Of a stretch of 64,000 bases of DNA, positions 1-8,800 are shown piece after piece. This stretch comes from Simplicispira sp017987055 (lineage in GTDB: Bacteria > Pseudomonadota > Gammaproteobacteria > Burkholderiales > Burkholderiaceae_C). The notes beneath the pieces are model-generated. The model was not told the origin of the DNA and searched no databases. It saw only the letters and a list, made by a program, of their open reading frames with translations. A program made the translations under genes and the position numbers. The stretch covers positions 1 through 64,000 of the forward strand of contig CANQLC010000015.1 of assembly GCA_947624595.1 (NCBI GenBank), in the 5' to 3' direction. Positions within the stretch are counted from its first letter, which is position 1; every line of letters begins with the position of its first letter.

Positions 1-21
1 TCATGCGTAGCACCGTAGGAA

Positions 22-68
22 TCCCCCTCCTTCCCGCGCAAGCGGTGGCCGAAGGCCAAGGTGGGGGA
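22..68. repeat. Compact three-way-junction inverted-repeat element
   Basis: Positions 22-32 pair with 58-68 (11 bp with one T-T mismatch). Inside lie two small perfect hairpins: CCGC-GCAA-GCGG at 34-45 (a GNRA-type loop) and GGCC-GAA-GGCC at 47-57. Only positions 33 and 46 are left unpaired. It lies just downstream of the minus-strand ABC exporter gene. It could be a REP-type intergenic element or part of a terminator; no T-tract is obvious. Confidence 0.5.
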
Positions 69-92
69 GGATGTCAATTAAGCTGTTTTGAT

Positions 93-1919
93 TCAAGCGC
101 TAAATTGCAGCGTCGCCAGCTGCGCATACACGCCATCCAACGCCAATAACTCCTCGTGGCGCCCTTGCTCAACGATGCGGCCATGCTCCAGCACGACGAT
201 GCGGTCGGCATTCTTCACGGTGGCCAAGCGGTGCGCGATGACCAGCGTGGTGCGTTGGCCGGTGCTGCGCTGCAGGGCGGAGTCGAGCGCCGCCTGCACC
301 ATGCGCTCGCTCTCGGCGTCTAGGGCGCTGGTGGCCTCGTCCAACAACAACAACGGCGGGTTCTTCAGCAAGGCGCGGGCGATGGCGATGCGCTGGCGTT
401 GGCCGCCGGACAAGCGCACGCCGCGTTCGCCCAAGAAGGTGGCATAGCCTTCGGGCAGGGCGACTAAAAAATCGTGGGCAAACGCCGCTTGCGCGGCAGC
501 CATCACTTGGGCGTCGGTGGCTTGGGGGCTGCCGTAGCGGATGTTTTCCAGTGCGCTAGCCGAAAAAATCACCGCATCTTGCGGCACCGTGCCGATGTGG
601 CTGCGCAGCTGCTGCAGCGACAGCGCGCGGATGTCGATGCCGTTGATGCAGATGCGCCCTTGCGCTGTGTTGTCTGCGCTGTCTACGTCATAAAAGCGCT
701 GCAGCAGCTGAAACACCGTGGTTTTACCCGCACCGCTGGCACCGACCAGCGCCACGGTTTCGCCGGGCAATAGGGTGAGCGAGAAGTTTTGCAGCGCAGC
801 GGTGTCCGGGCGCGATGGGTAGTGAAAATTCACCTGCTCAAAGGCGACGGCCAGACCGCCGCCCGTCACTGGCAGCGCGGTGGGCTGCGCGGGCGAGGCG
901 ACAGGCGATTCGCTGGCCAGCAACTCCATCAAGCGCTCGGTGGCCCCGGCGGCGCGCAGCAGATCGCCATAGACCTCGCCCAGCACCGCGACGGCACCGG
1001 CCAGCAGCGCGACATAGACCACGGTTTGCCCCAAGTGGCCAGCGCTCATTTGGCCGGCCAGCACCGCCTCGGTGCCCCGGAACAAGCCCCACAGCAGCAG
1101 GCCGGCGTTGGCAATGATGATGAAGGCCACCAGTGCCGCGCGCGCGCTGGTGCGGCGCACGGCGGCGGCAAAGGCGCTGTGGGTGGCTGCAGTAAAGCGC
1201 GCCACTTCTTGCAGCTCAGCGGTGTAGCTTTGCACCACCGGGACGGCGTTCAAGATTTCAGCGGCGATGGCGCTGGAGTCGGCCACGCAGTCTTGGCTGG
1301 TGCGCGAGAGGCGGCGCACGCGCCGGCCAATCCACATGCCGGGTAGCACCACGACCACCAGCATCAGTAGCACCACCGCCATGGTGTAGGGGTTGGTCCA
1401 CACCAGCATCACCAGCGCGCCCAGACCGACGACGGCGTTGCGCAGTCCCATCGACAAGGATGAGCCGACTACGGTTTGCACCAGTGTGGTGTCGGTGGTC
1501 AGGCGCGACAGCACTTCGCCGGTTTGCGTGGTCTCAAAAAATTGGGGGCTTTGGCGCAGTACATGGGTGTAGACGGCGTTGCGCAGGTCGGCGGTGATGC
1601 GCTCGCCCAGCCAACTGACCATGTAAAAGCGCGCTGCCGAAAAAATCCCCAGCGCCACCGCCACGCCAAACAGCGCCAAAAAACGCCCGCGCAGCGCCAA
1701 GGCTTGGGCGTTGCGCTCGGTGGCGCTGCCCATGCCGGCATCGATCAGCGTGCGCAGTGCCAGCGGAAAGGCCAGCGTGGCCACGGCGGCCAAGGTTAAA
1801 AACAGCAGTGCGATGGCAATGCGCCCTCGGTAGGGACGCAAAAAGGGAAGCAGACCGCTCAAAGAGCGCGCCGGCGCTAACGCAGTTATTGGCGCAGCGG
1901 AAGAAGTAGAAGAAGCCAT
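93..1919 (-). CDS. MsbA-type ABC exporter (permease fused to ATPase)
   Basis: A 608-residue half-transporter that should dimerise in the inner membrane and use ATP to export a lipid or drug-like substrate. The N-terminal half has about six membrane segments and an ABC_membrane domain (roughly residues 25-310). The C-terminal half has the nucleotide-binding domain: Walker A GASGAGKTT near residue 390, signature LSGGQRQR near 501, Walker B LLLLDEATSALD and the AHRLATV H-loop near 562. The start at MASSTSS is preferred to the more upstream in-frame codon at 2045, because the latter overlaps the neighbouring lipocalin-like gene and adds a non-membrane Arg-rich tail. Residue order fits MsbA/LmrA-like exporters, but the substrate cannot be told from sequence. 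Confidence 0.9.
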   Translation of the reverse strand: MASSTSSAAPITALAPARSLSGLLPFLRPYRGRIAIALLFLTLAAVATLAFPLALRTLIDAGMGSATERNAQALALRGRFLALFGVAVALGIFSAARFYMVSWLGERITADLRNAVYTHVLRQSPQFFETTQTGEVLSRLTTDTTLVQTVVGSSLSMGLRNAVVGLGALVMLVWTNPYTMAVVLLMLVVVVLPGMWIGRRVRRLSRTSQDCVADSSAIAAEILNAVPVVQSYTAELQEVARFTAATHSAFAAAVRRTSARAALVAFIIIANAGLLLWGLFRGTEAVLAGQMSAGHLGQTVVYVALLAGAVAVLGEVYGDLLRAAGATERLMELLASESPVASPAQPTALPVTGGGLAVAFEQVNFHYPSRPDTAALQNFSLTLLPGETVALVGASGAGKTTVFQLLQRFYDVDSADNTAQGRICINGIDIRALSLQQLRSHIGTVPQDAVIFSASALENIRYGSPQATDAQVMAAAQAAFAHDFLVALPEGYATFLGERGVRLSGGQRQRIAIARALLKNPPLLLLDEATSALDAESERMVQAALDSALQRSTGQRTTLVIAHRLATVKNADRIVVLEHGRIVEQGRHEELLALDGVYAQLATLQFSA

Positions 1920-1948
1920 GCGCCAGAGTGTAGGGGGAGGGGGTGCCT

Positions 1949-3088
1949 TCAAAGCCGCAGCGTTTGCGCGTAGCCCGTCATCTCCAGATAGCCGTGGCCG
2001 CGCAAAGCGCCGCTTACATCGTGCAATGCGCAGACGCCTTCCCAATACACCGCGCCGGTCGAGGCGCGGCTGTCGAGCTCTTGGTTGTCGAGCAAAGCAC
2101 GCACTTCAAAGGTGCCAGCTGGGGTGCTCACGTGCCACTGCACCGGATAGCGCGTGCCCTCCAGCGGGCTGACCCAATAGCGCTGCGGCCTAAAAACCAC
2201 CTCCTCCGCGCTAAAAATGCGTGCTGCTTGTCCCGCAACCCGTAGCGAGCCGCCTGCCCATAGCGCCGAGCCATTAGCCCGGCGCAACCGAAAAGCGGTC
2301 AGCGCGCTGCCGTCGTGCAAATTCATGCCTATCCAGTCCCAGCCGACCGCTTCTGGGTGCATCAGCGCTTGGCTGGCTTCGTGGTCTAGCCACGCGCGGT
2401 TATCGCCGGGCGCGCTGGCCGGTTCAATGACAAAGCGCGCACCGCCGCGCTGCAAACTGCCCGAAACTTGCAACTGCGGCTGACTGTAGTAATAGCTGGC
2501 CTGCTCAGCCTGCGGCCCTTTGCGCGACAGGCCGTTGTCGCCTTGCAGCAGCACCGGCTGGGTGGTGTCAAATTGCAGCGCCAGAGAAAAATCTTGCGCC
2601 TGCACTTGCGCCGTATAAGCGCTGCTGCGACCGTTGCCAGAGGCCTTGCGCACCAGCGACCAGTCTTGCAGCTGCACGGCGGTGTCTTGCTCACTGGCCT
2701 GCGCTACGCCAAAGCCAGCGCGGGCGATGCGCTGGTCGTGAAAGATGCGCCCAGCCTGCAAGTCGGTCAGCGCCGCGTGGGCAAAAATTAACTGGCGCGC
2801 AGCAAACGCCGAGCGCAACGCTTGTGTGCCCTCCACCCGCGAGCGAAAAAACGTCACCTGAAAGCCCCAGCGCTGCCCGCCGGCCAGCGCCAGCCCGGTG
2901 ATGTACCACCACTCGGTACGCAAATCAGGGTGGCTGCCAAAGTCGCGCGGAAACTGCCGCTGGCGCGCGGGCAAGGCCTGCGCCCTCAGCGGCAAACCGC
3001 TTAACAGCGCCGTCGCGCCCAAGGCGGCTGTCCGCAGCAGCCACTGGCGGCGCAGCGGCGCGGGCAAAGGGAGTCGATGCTTAGGCAT
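1949..3088 (-). CDS. CrtC/AttH-type lipocalin-like periplasmic protein
   Basis: A 379-residue protein of the family often annotated as carotenoid 1,2-hydratase or AttH. The N-terminus has paired arginines (LRRQWLLRT) followed by a hydrophobic stretch ending LRAQA, which looks like a Tat or Sec signal peptide. The family hallmark DLRTEWWYITG follows near residue 55, and later come DHEASQ and GWDWIGMNL. It lies 10 bp after the FtsX-type permease on the same strand, the usual arrangement of AttEFGH-like ABC systems, so it is more likely a partner of that transporter than a carotenoid enzyme; no carotenoid genes are nearby. I chose ATG 3088 because the longer open frame runs into the permease gene. 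Confidence 0.8.
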   Translation of the reverse strand: MPKHRLPLPAPLRRQWLLRTAALGATALLSGLPLRAQALPARQRQFPRDFGSHPDLRTEWWYITGLALAGGQRWGFQVTFFRSRVEGTQALRSAFAARQLIFAHAALTDLQAGRIFHDQRIARAGFGVAQASEQDTAVQLQDWSLVRKASGNGRSSAYTAQVQAQDFSLALQFDTTQPVLLQGDNGLSRKGPQAEQASYYYSQPQLQVSGSLQRGGARFVIEPASAPGDNRAWLDHEASQALMHPEAVGWDWIGMNLHDGSALTAFRLRRANGSALWAGGSLRVAGQAARIFSAEEVVFRPQRYWVSPLEGTRYPVQWHVSTPAGTFEVRALLDNQELDSRASTGAVYWEGVCALHDVSGALRGHGYLEMTGYAQTLRL

Positions 3089-3098
3089 AGCTTTTGGT

Positions 3099-5702
3099 TT
3101 ACCAATCTTCTTTGACTGCCAACACCGCCTGTTGGCCCGCTGCCGCGCGCCCCGCCAGCCAAGCCGTGCCGGTGCCAGCAGCGACGACCGCCAGCCCAAG
3201 TGCCAACAGCCGCAGCCACGGTACGCGCATCTCCATCGTCCAGTGGAAGCTTTGCGGATTGACCACATGTACCAGCACCACCGACACCGCCAGCCCCAGC
3301 AGCACACCGGCCAGTGCGCCGACGCTCGTCCAAGCGGCACCTTCGCCGGCAACCACCGCCAAAATCTGCCGCCGCGTCAGGCCTAAATGCGCCAGCAGAC
3401 CAAACTCTTTGCGCCGCGCCAGCACCTGCGCGCTGAAGCTGGCGGCGACGCCAAACAGTCCAATGCCAATCGCCACCGCCTGCAGCCAATAGGTGATGGC
3501 AAAGCTGCGGTCAAAAATTTGCAGCGAGCGGGTGCGGATGTCCTGCGCGGCGGTGAATTCCAGCAGCCCTTGCGCCGACTCTGTCGATGCGCCCGGTGGT
3601 GCGGCCAGTGCCGTGATGGCGCGTTGCAGTGCTGTCATGTCGGTGCCGGCACGCGGCCACAGCCACAGGTCGTTGGCGCGGTCGTCGCCGGTCAGGCGGG
3701 CATAGTCGGCGCTGTCCATCACCACCGTGCCACTTTGGCGGGCATAGTCACGCCATACGCCAGCTATAAAAAATGGAGCTGCTAGCGCAGGCTCCGTAAG
3801 GGCTAGAGGCTGAAAAGACTCTAAAAGTAGCTGAAACCCTTGCCCCGGTGCCACATTCCACAAATCCACCACTGCCTCGCTGACATAAATGCCGGTGTGG
3901 CCGGCGGGCACCGCCAGAGCGGGCGCTATCAGTGGCAGCGTGCGCGCGGCCTGCGTGCCCAGCGGCCGCGCAATCAGCACGATGGGCGGACGCGCCGGCG
4001 CTAGCAGTAGCGGCACATGGCGCGCGCCTTGCACGCGCTCTACACCATCGAGTTGGGCGATTTGTTTCACCAGCGCTGCGCTGAAGACCGGCGTATCGCT
4101 GCTGCGCGCGCCGGCGCTTTGCACGTACAACGGCGCGGGCAGCACGGCGTCCAACCAATCCATCACCGAGCCGCGAAAGCTGCTGACCATCACCGTCAGC
4201 GCCACGGCCAAACTCAGGCTGGCGACGACGCCGCCCACGGCAACCGCCGCTGTGCCGCGCGCCCGCCGAGCGCGCTCCAGCGCCAGCAGCGGCAACAAGC
4301 GCTGTTGCACCAGCGGCTGCAGCCCGCGCAGCAGCAGTGCCACGCCCCACGGCAATATCGCAATGCCACCGACCAAGCCCAGCGCAATCGACACATAAGC
4401 AGCAATAGGGATGCCAAATATGGCTGGAAGCCATACCAGTCCTGCGCTAGTAGCTATCAAAATAATACCCCAGCGGCCGGACGGGGCGCGTGTATCGCTC
4501 AAGCCCAGCCCTTTGAGCGTTTGCGCCGCCGGCAATGCCTGCGCCGCCCGCGCCGGCCACCAGCCGCCTAGCAGCGCCGCGCCCGTGCCCAGCGCGCCAT
4601 AAACCAGTGCTGCCGCCGTGCTGAATTGCAGCACCGGCTGGGTACCAGAAAAATAACCGCCACCCAAATCACCGCCCAGCAACTGCAGTGCGCCCGCCGC
4701 CAGCGCCGTGCCCAGCGCAATGCCGCAAGCACTGCCGAGCAGTCCCAGCGCCAGCGATTCAATCAGCACCAACAACAAACGCTGGCGCGGGGTCGCGCCC
4801 AGCACCGCCAGCAGCGCAAACTGCGGTGCGCGCTGCGCCACGCTGAGCGCCAGCACCGAGAACACTAAATACGCGCCGGTAAACAGCGCCACCAAGGCCA
4901 GCACTGTCAAATTCACCCGATAAGCACGTGAAAGTTGGCTGACGCTTTGCGCAGCGTCGCCCGGCTCGGCCCAAATCAGCCCCGTTGGCCAATTGGGCGC
5001 AGCTTGCAATTCTTGGCGAAAGCTGTTGGCCAGTGCGCCGGGGCGCAATTGCACGTCGATACGGCTGAGTTCGCCGATGCGCCCGAGCAGCTCTTGCGCC
5101 GCACCAATGTCCATGACTGCCAGCGCTGCGCCGCCTGCGGTCACGGTGCCAGCGACGCGCACCGGCAGGCGCTGTAAGCCCACTTGCAGGGTAAGTTGCG
5201 GCGCGTTGGTCGGCGCTTCATCCACCCCCAGCGCCTGGCGTGCCGCGGCGTTGAGAAACACCGTGGCGGGGGCAAACAGCACAAATCGGTCAGGCACCAG
5301 ACTGGCAAACGGACGCGGCATCAGATCGGGCGCCATGCGCGGCAGCAGCAGCGCGTCAGTGCCGATCAGGCGCAGCGGGGTTGGCGTGGTGCTGGCCGTC
5401 TTGGTAGGCAAAGCCAGCACCGACACCTCTAGCACCGGCTGAGCACGCGCCACTTGTGGATGGTTGGCGATGCGGGCAAACAGCGCTTCATCCAAACCGC
5501 CTTGCGCCGCGCGCAATTGCAAATCGGGCTGGCCGCTGACGCTGCGCAGTGCCTGCGCAAACTCCCCCAGCGCCGAGGCGTTGATGGTATGTACCGCAAA
5601 CGCCAGCGCCACCCCCAGCACCACGGCGCACACGGCAGCCGCGCTGCGCCACGGGTGGTGGCGCAGTTCTTGTAGAGACCAAAGGCGAAGCAAAGCCAGC
5701 AT
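3099..5702 (-). CDS. FtsX/MacB-like ABC transporter permease
   Basis: An 867-residue inner-membrane protein beginning MLALLRLWSLQELRHHP, followed by one membrane segment, a large periplasmic region, and two FtsX-type clusters of membrane helices (about residues 255-400 and 730-850). Such double-FtsX permeases work with a small LolD/MacB-type ATPase and often with an AttH-like periplasmic protein, which is the next gene. The cognate ATPase is probably the gene at 10549-11202, separated here by a protease and an Hsp20 gene on the opposite strand. Two AT-rich copies of the window's repeat lie in frame inside this gene (near residues 411-428 and 626-646) without disrupting it. Substrate is unknown; lipoprotein or lipid handling is the family theme. 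Confidence 0.88.
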   Translation of the reverse strand: MLALLRLWSLQELRHHPWRSAAAVCAVVLGVALAFAVHTINASALGEFAQALRSVSGQPDLQLRAAQGGLDEALFARIANHPQVARAQPVLEVSVLALPTKTASTTPTPLRLIGTDALLLPRMAPDLMPRPFASLVPDRFVLFAPATVFLNAAARQALGVDEAPTNAPQLTLQVGLQRLPVRVAGTVTAGGAALAVMDIGAAQELLGRIGELSRIDVQLRPGALANSFRQELQAAPNWPTGLIWAEPGDAAQSVSQLSRAYRVNLTVLALVALFTGAYLVFSVLALSVAQRAPQFALLAVLGATPRQRLLLVLIESLALGLLGSACGIALGTALAAGALQLLGGDLGGGYFSGTQPVLQFSTAAALVYGALGTGAALLGGWWPARAAQALPAAQTLKGLGLSDTRAPSGRWGIILIATSAGLVWLPAIFGIPIAAYVSIALGLVGGIAILPWGVALLLRGLQPLVQQRLLPLLALERARRARGTAAVAVGGVVASLSLAVALTVMVSSFRGSVMDWLDAVLPAPLYVQSAGARSSDTPVFSAALVKQIAQLDGVERVQGARHVPLLLAPARPPIVLIARPLGTQAARTLPLIAPALAVPAGHTGIYVSEAVVDLWNVAPGQGFQLLLESFQPLALTEPALAAPFFIAGVWRDYARQSGTVVMDSADYARLTGDDRANDLWLWPRAGTDMTALQRAITALAAPPGASTESAQGLLEFTAAQDIRTRSLQIFDRSFAITYWLQAVAIGIGLFGVAASFSAQVLARRKEFGLLAHLGLTRRQILAVVAGEGAAWTSVGALAGVLLGLAVSVVLVHVVNPQSFHWTMEMRVPWLRLLALGLAVVAAGTGTAWLAGRAAAGQQAVLAVKEDW
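3763..3825 (-). repeat. Genus-type intergenic repeat copy inside permease gene
   Basis: Carries the arms AGCTGCTAGCGC and GGGCTAGAGGC of the repeat found repeatedly between genes in this window. It is read in frame by the permease, giving residues around QPLALTEPALAAPFFIAG. Orientation is reversed on the plus strand. Confidence 0.75.
4416..4470 (+). repeat. Degenerate repeat copy inside permease gene
   Basis: An AT-rich patch ending GCGCTAGTAGCTATCAAAA, matching the right half of the repeat exactly in style; the left half is degraded. It lies in frame in the FtsX-type permease (about residues 411-428). Confidence 0.5.
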
Positions 5703-5848
5703 GGCGGGTATTGTGGCGCGTCGTGCCAGCGCCGCCCTCACTTCTGGAACGCAAGAATTACACCAAGCTACACTCGCGCAGCGCTTTACACCGTGCCCAG
5801 CACTGGCGACACCGCGCTTTTTTTGAATATACAAAAAGGAATTCGACC

Positions 5849-8800
5849 ATGAAAAATTCATGGAAATTTTTGAGCGGCTTGCGACGCACACTTTGGGTGT
5901 CCGTCGCTGGCTTAGCTCTGTCGGCTACCAGTGCTTCGGCCACTGACCGAGTGCTGCTGGGTGAGCCAGCCGGTGTAGGCAAAGCCGCACTAGCGTCGCC
6001 GGCGCTGAGCGCGGCGCTGCAAGAACTGGCCAGTACGGCGCAGAAAAGCGGCTCAGTGCGCGTGATTGTCGGCGTTCGCTCAGCGTTTGCCCCAGAGGCC
6101 AAGCTGCCTGTGGCCGCAGCAGCCCAGCAGCGTAATGAAATTGCCAGCGCGCAATCTGCCGTGCTGTCGCGCCTGCCGCAATTGGCGCAGAAAAACAATG
6201 CCGTGCGGCGTTTTGCCAGCATTCCGTACTTGGCCATGTCAGTGACGGCGCAGGATCTGAAAGCGCTGGAGCAAATGCCCGAAGTCACTTCCATCCAAAG
6301 GGACAGGGCAGTGCCTGCGACGCTGGTTAACAGCGTGCCTTTCATTGGTGCCACCCCGGCTTTGAACGGCGGCTACAGCGGCGCTGGGCAAGCGGTGGCT
6401 GTGCTGGACACGGGCGTAGAAAAAAACCATCCACTCTTGGCAGGCAAAGTGGTGGCAGAAGCTTGCTACTCCACTACAGACGCTAGCGAAGGCGCTAGTT
6501 CTGTTTGTCCTAGCGGAGTGGCTGAATCCATCGCTGCTGGCTCTGGCGCTCCTTGTGTTGGTGCGGATAGTTGTTCACATGGCACCCATGTGGCCGGCAC
6601 TGTGGCGGGTAACGGTGGACCTAGCAACGCTCCTGCTGGTGTTGCCAAAGACGCCAGCATTATTGCGATGCAGGTGTTCTCCAAGTTCAGCACCGAAGAT
6701 GCTTGTGGCGTTGGTGAGGCACCTTGTGCGCTGACGTTCAACTCTGACCAAATCATGGCGCTGGAGCAGGTCTATGCGTGGCGCAACACCCACTCTATAG
6801 CGGCGGTCAACATGAGCTTGGGCGGTGGGCGCTACGGCAGCCAGTCCACTTGCGATGCGGACAATGGAGCGGTTAAAGCGGCGATTGATAACCTGCGCGC
6901 TGTCAATATTGCCACCATCATTGCTTCAGGCAACGAAGGTTACGTTGACTCGATGGGAGCGCCGGGTTGTATTTCTAGCGCTATCAGCGTTGGCTCTACG
7001 TGGGCCAAAGCAGGCACTGATAGGTGTGATGCGGTTTCTCCGCCAACGAGCTTTTTAGCAGACGACGTTTCGTGCTTCTCTAACTCCACGAAATTTCTGA
7101 GCCTGCTGGCACCGGGTTCTCAAATCAACTCATCGGTTGTCGGTAGTTTGTATGAAAACTATGCGCAATGGTCCGGCACCTCTATGGCCACGCCCCATGT
7201 GGCGGGTGCATGGGCTGTTTTGAAACAGAAAAAACCTACTGCCTCGGTCGAAGAAGTCTTCAATGCTTTCGTGACTACGGGGAAATGGGTCACTGACCGG
7301 CGCAATGGCATTGCCAAGCCGCGCATCCAAGTAGCGCAGGCTTTGGCTGCAATCAGTGGCAACGTTAGTTATGCTTTAACCGTGACCAAGTCGGGTGGCG
7401 GTGTGGTGACGAGCCAGCCCGCTGGCATTGATTGCGGCACAACTTGCTCCAGCACCTTTGGCGCCAATAGCAGCGTGACATTGACCGCCGCTGCTTCTGG
7501 CAGCGGCGCTTTTACCGGTTGGGGCGGCGCTTGTGCCGGCAGCACCAACACTTGCACCGTGAGCATGGACGTTGCGCGCAATGTGAGCGCTAGTTTTGCG
7601 GCAACGCCCAACACGCGGCTGGTGGCTTTGGGCAAATCAGGCCAAGGGACGGTGACCAGCTCGCCTAGCGGCATCCAATGCGACTCTTCTTGCGGTGGCG
7701 TCTCGGCGAGTTTTCCTGCTACCAGCGCCATTGTTTTGAGCGCTAGCCCGGCTGCCGGCAATACCTTTGCCGGCTGGAGCGGCGCTTGCAGTGGCGTGGG
7801 CCAGTGCAACATCGCTGCGGGCACCAGCATCGCTAACGTTACCGCTATTTTCAATGCCAGCGGTGGCGGCAATAACAGCGAGCCGGTAACGCTGCTGAAT
7901 GAAATGGGCCTTTCGGGCGCTGCTGGCGCTTCTTCGCGCTTCACCGTGTCTGTGCCTGCGAGCGCGACCAATTTGGTGGTTACCGCCTCAGGCGGTACAG
8001 GCGACATCGATTTGTATGTCAAATTTGGTGCTGCGCCGACCTTGACGTCTTACGACTGCAAATCTGATCAGCAAGGCAATGCAGAAAGCTGCGGCATGGC
8101 AACACCCCGTTCGGGCAATTACCACATCTTGCTCAACAGCTTTGCAAGCTACAAAAACGTCACGTTGCGCGCCACCTACCGCCTGCCCAACACCAAAGCC
8201 AGCTTGAGCGTGACCAAGACGGGCGCTGGTCAAGGCGTGGTGCAGTCGGTATCGAGCTTTGCCGCGCAAACGTTTTCAGTGGACGGCTTGTCTCGTCCCA
8301 GCATCGTGGGCGGAGCGCCTGCCCAACAAGGCGCTTGGCCTTGGCAAGTGCGTTTGAGCATCACTACCCACGAAGGCACCTTCTTGTGCGGCGGCTCGCT
8401 GCTGTCTGACCAATGGGTGCTTACGGCGGCGCATTGCATTGAGGACGCTGGTGCCACTGTCAGCCCAGCCAACATTACGGTGCGCGCTGGTTCGCTGCAG
8501 CAAGACAGTGGCGGCGTAGTAATGGGCGTGGGCCGCGTTATCAAACACCATGCCTATGAGCCAGTGACGACCGACAACGATATTGCTTTGCTGCGCTTGT
8601 CCAGTCCTCTGCCGTTGTCAAAAACCATTAGCCCGATAGCGCCCCTGTCTGCCTCGCAAGAGCAGCAACTGGCTGCTGCCAATACCTTGGCAACCGTCAC
8701 CGGCTGGGGAACTACCAGCCCCGGCGGCACTGCTTCAGCGACTTTGATGCAGGCGCAGGTACCGCTGATAAGCATGAGCGACTGCGCTAACCAATCGGCT

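Noticed and set aside
1..4. CAT at 2-4 as the start codon of a further minus-strand gene
   Set aside because: The only good Shine-Dalgarno-like stretch is more than 20 bases away and the frame leaves the window after one codon; not supportable.
1949..3088. Function as carotenoid 1,2-hydratase
   Set aside because: No other carotenoid gene occurs nearby and the context is an ABC transporter of the AttEFGH type; the name is a common over-annotation.
1949..3352. Longer lipocalin-like protein starting at 3352
   Set aside because: It would overlap the FtsX-type permease by over 250 bp and would destroy the signal peptide that begins at 3088.
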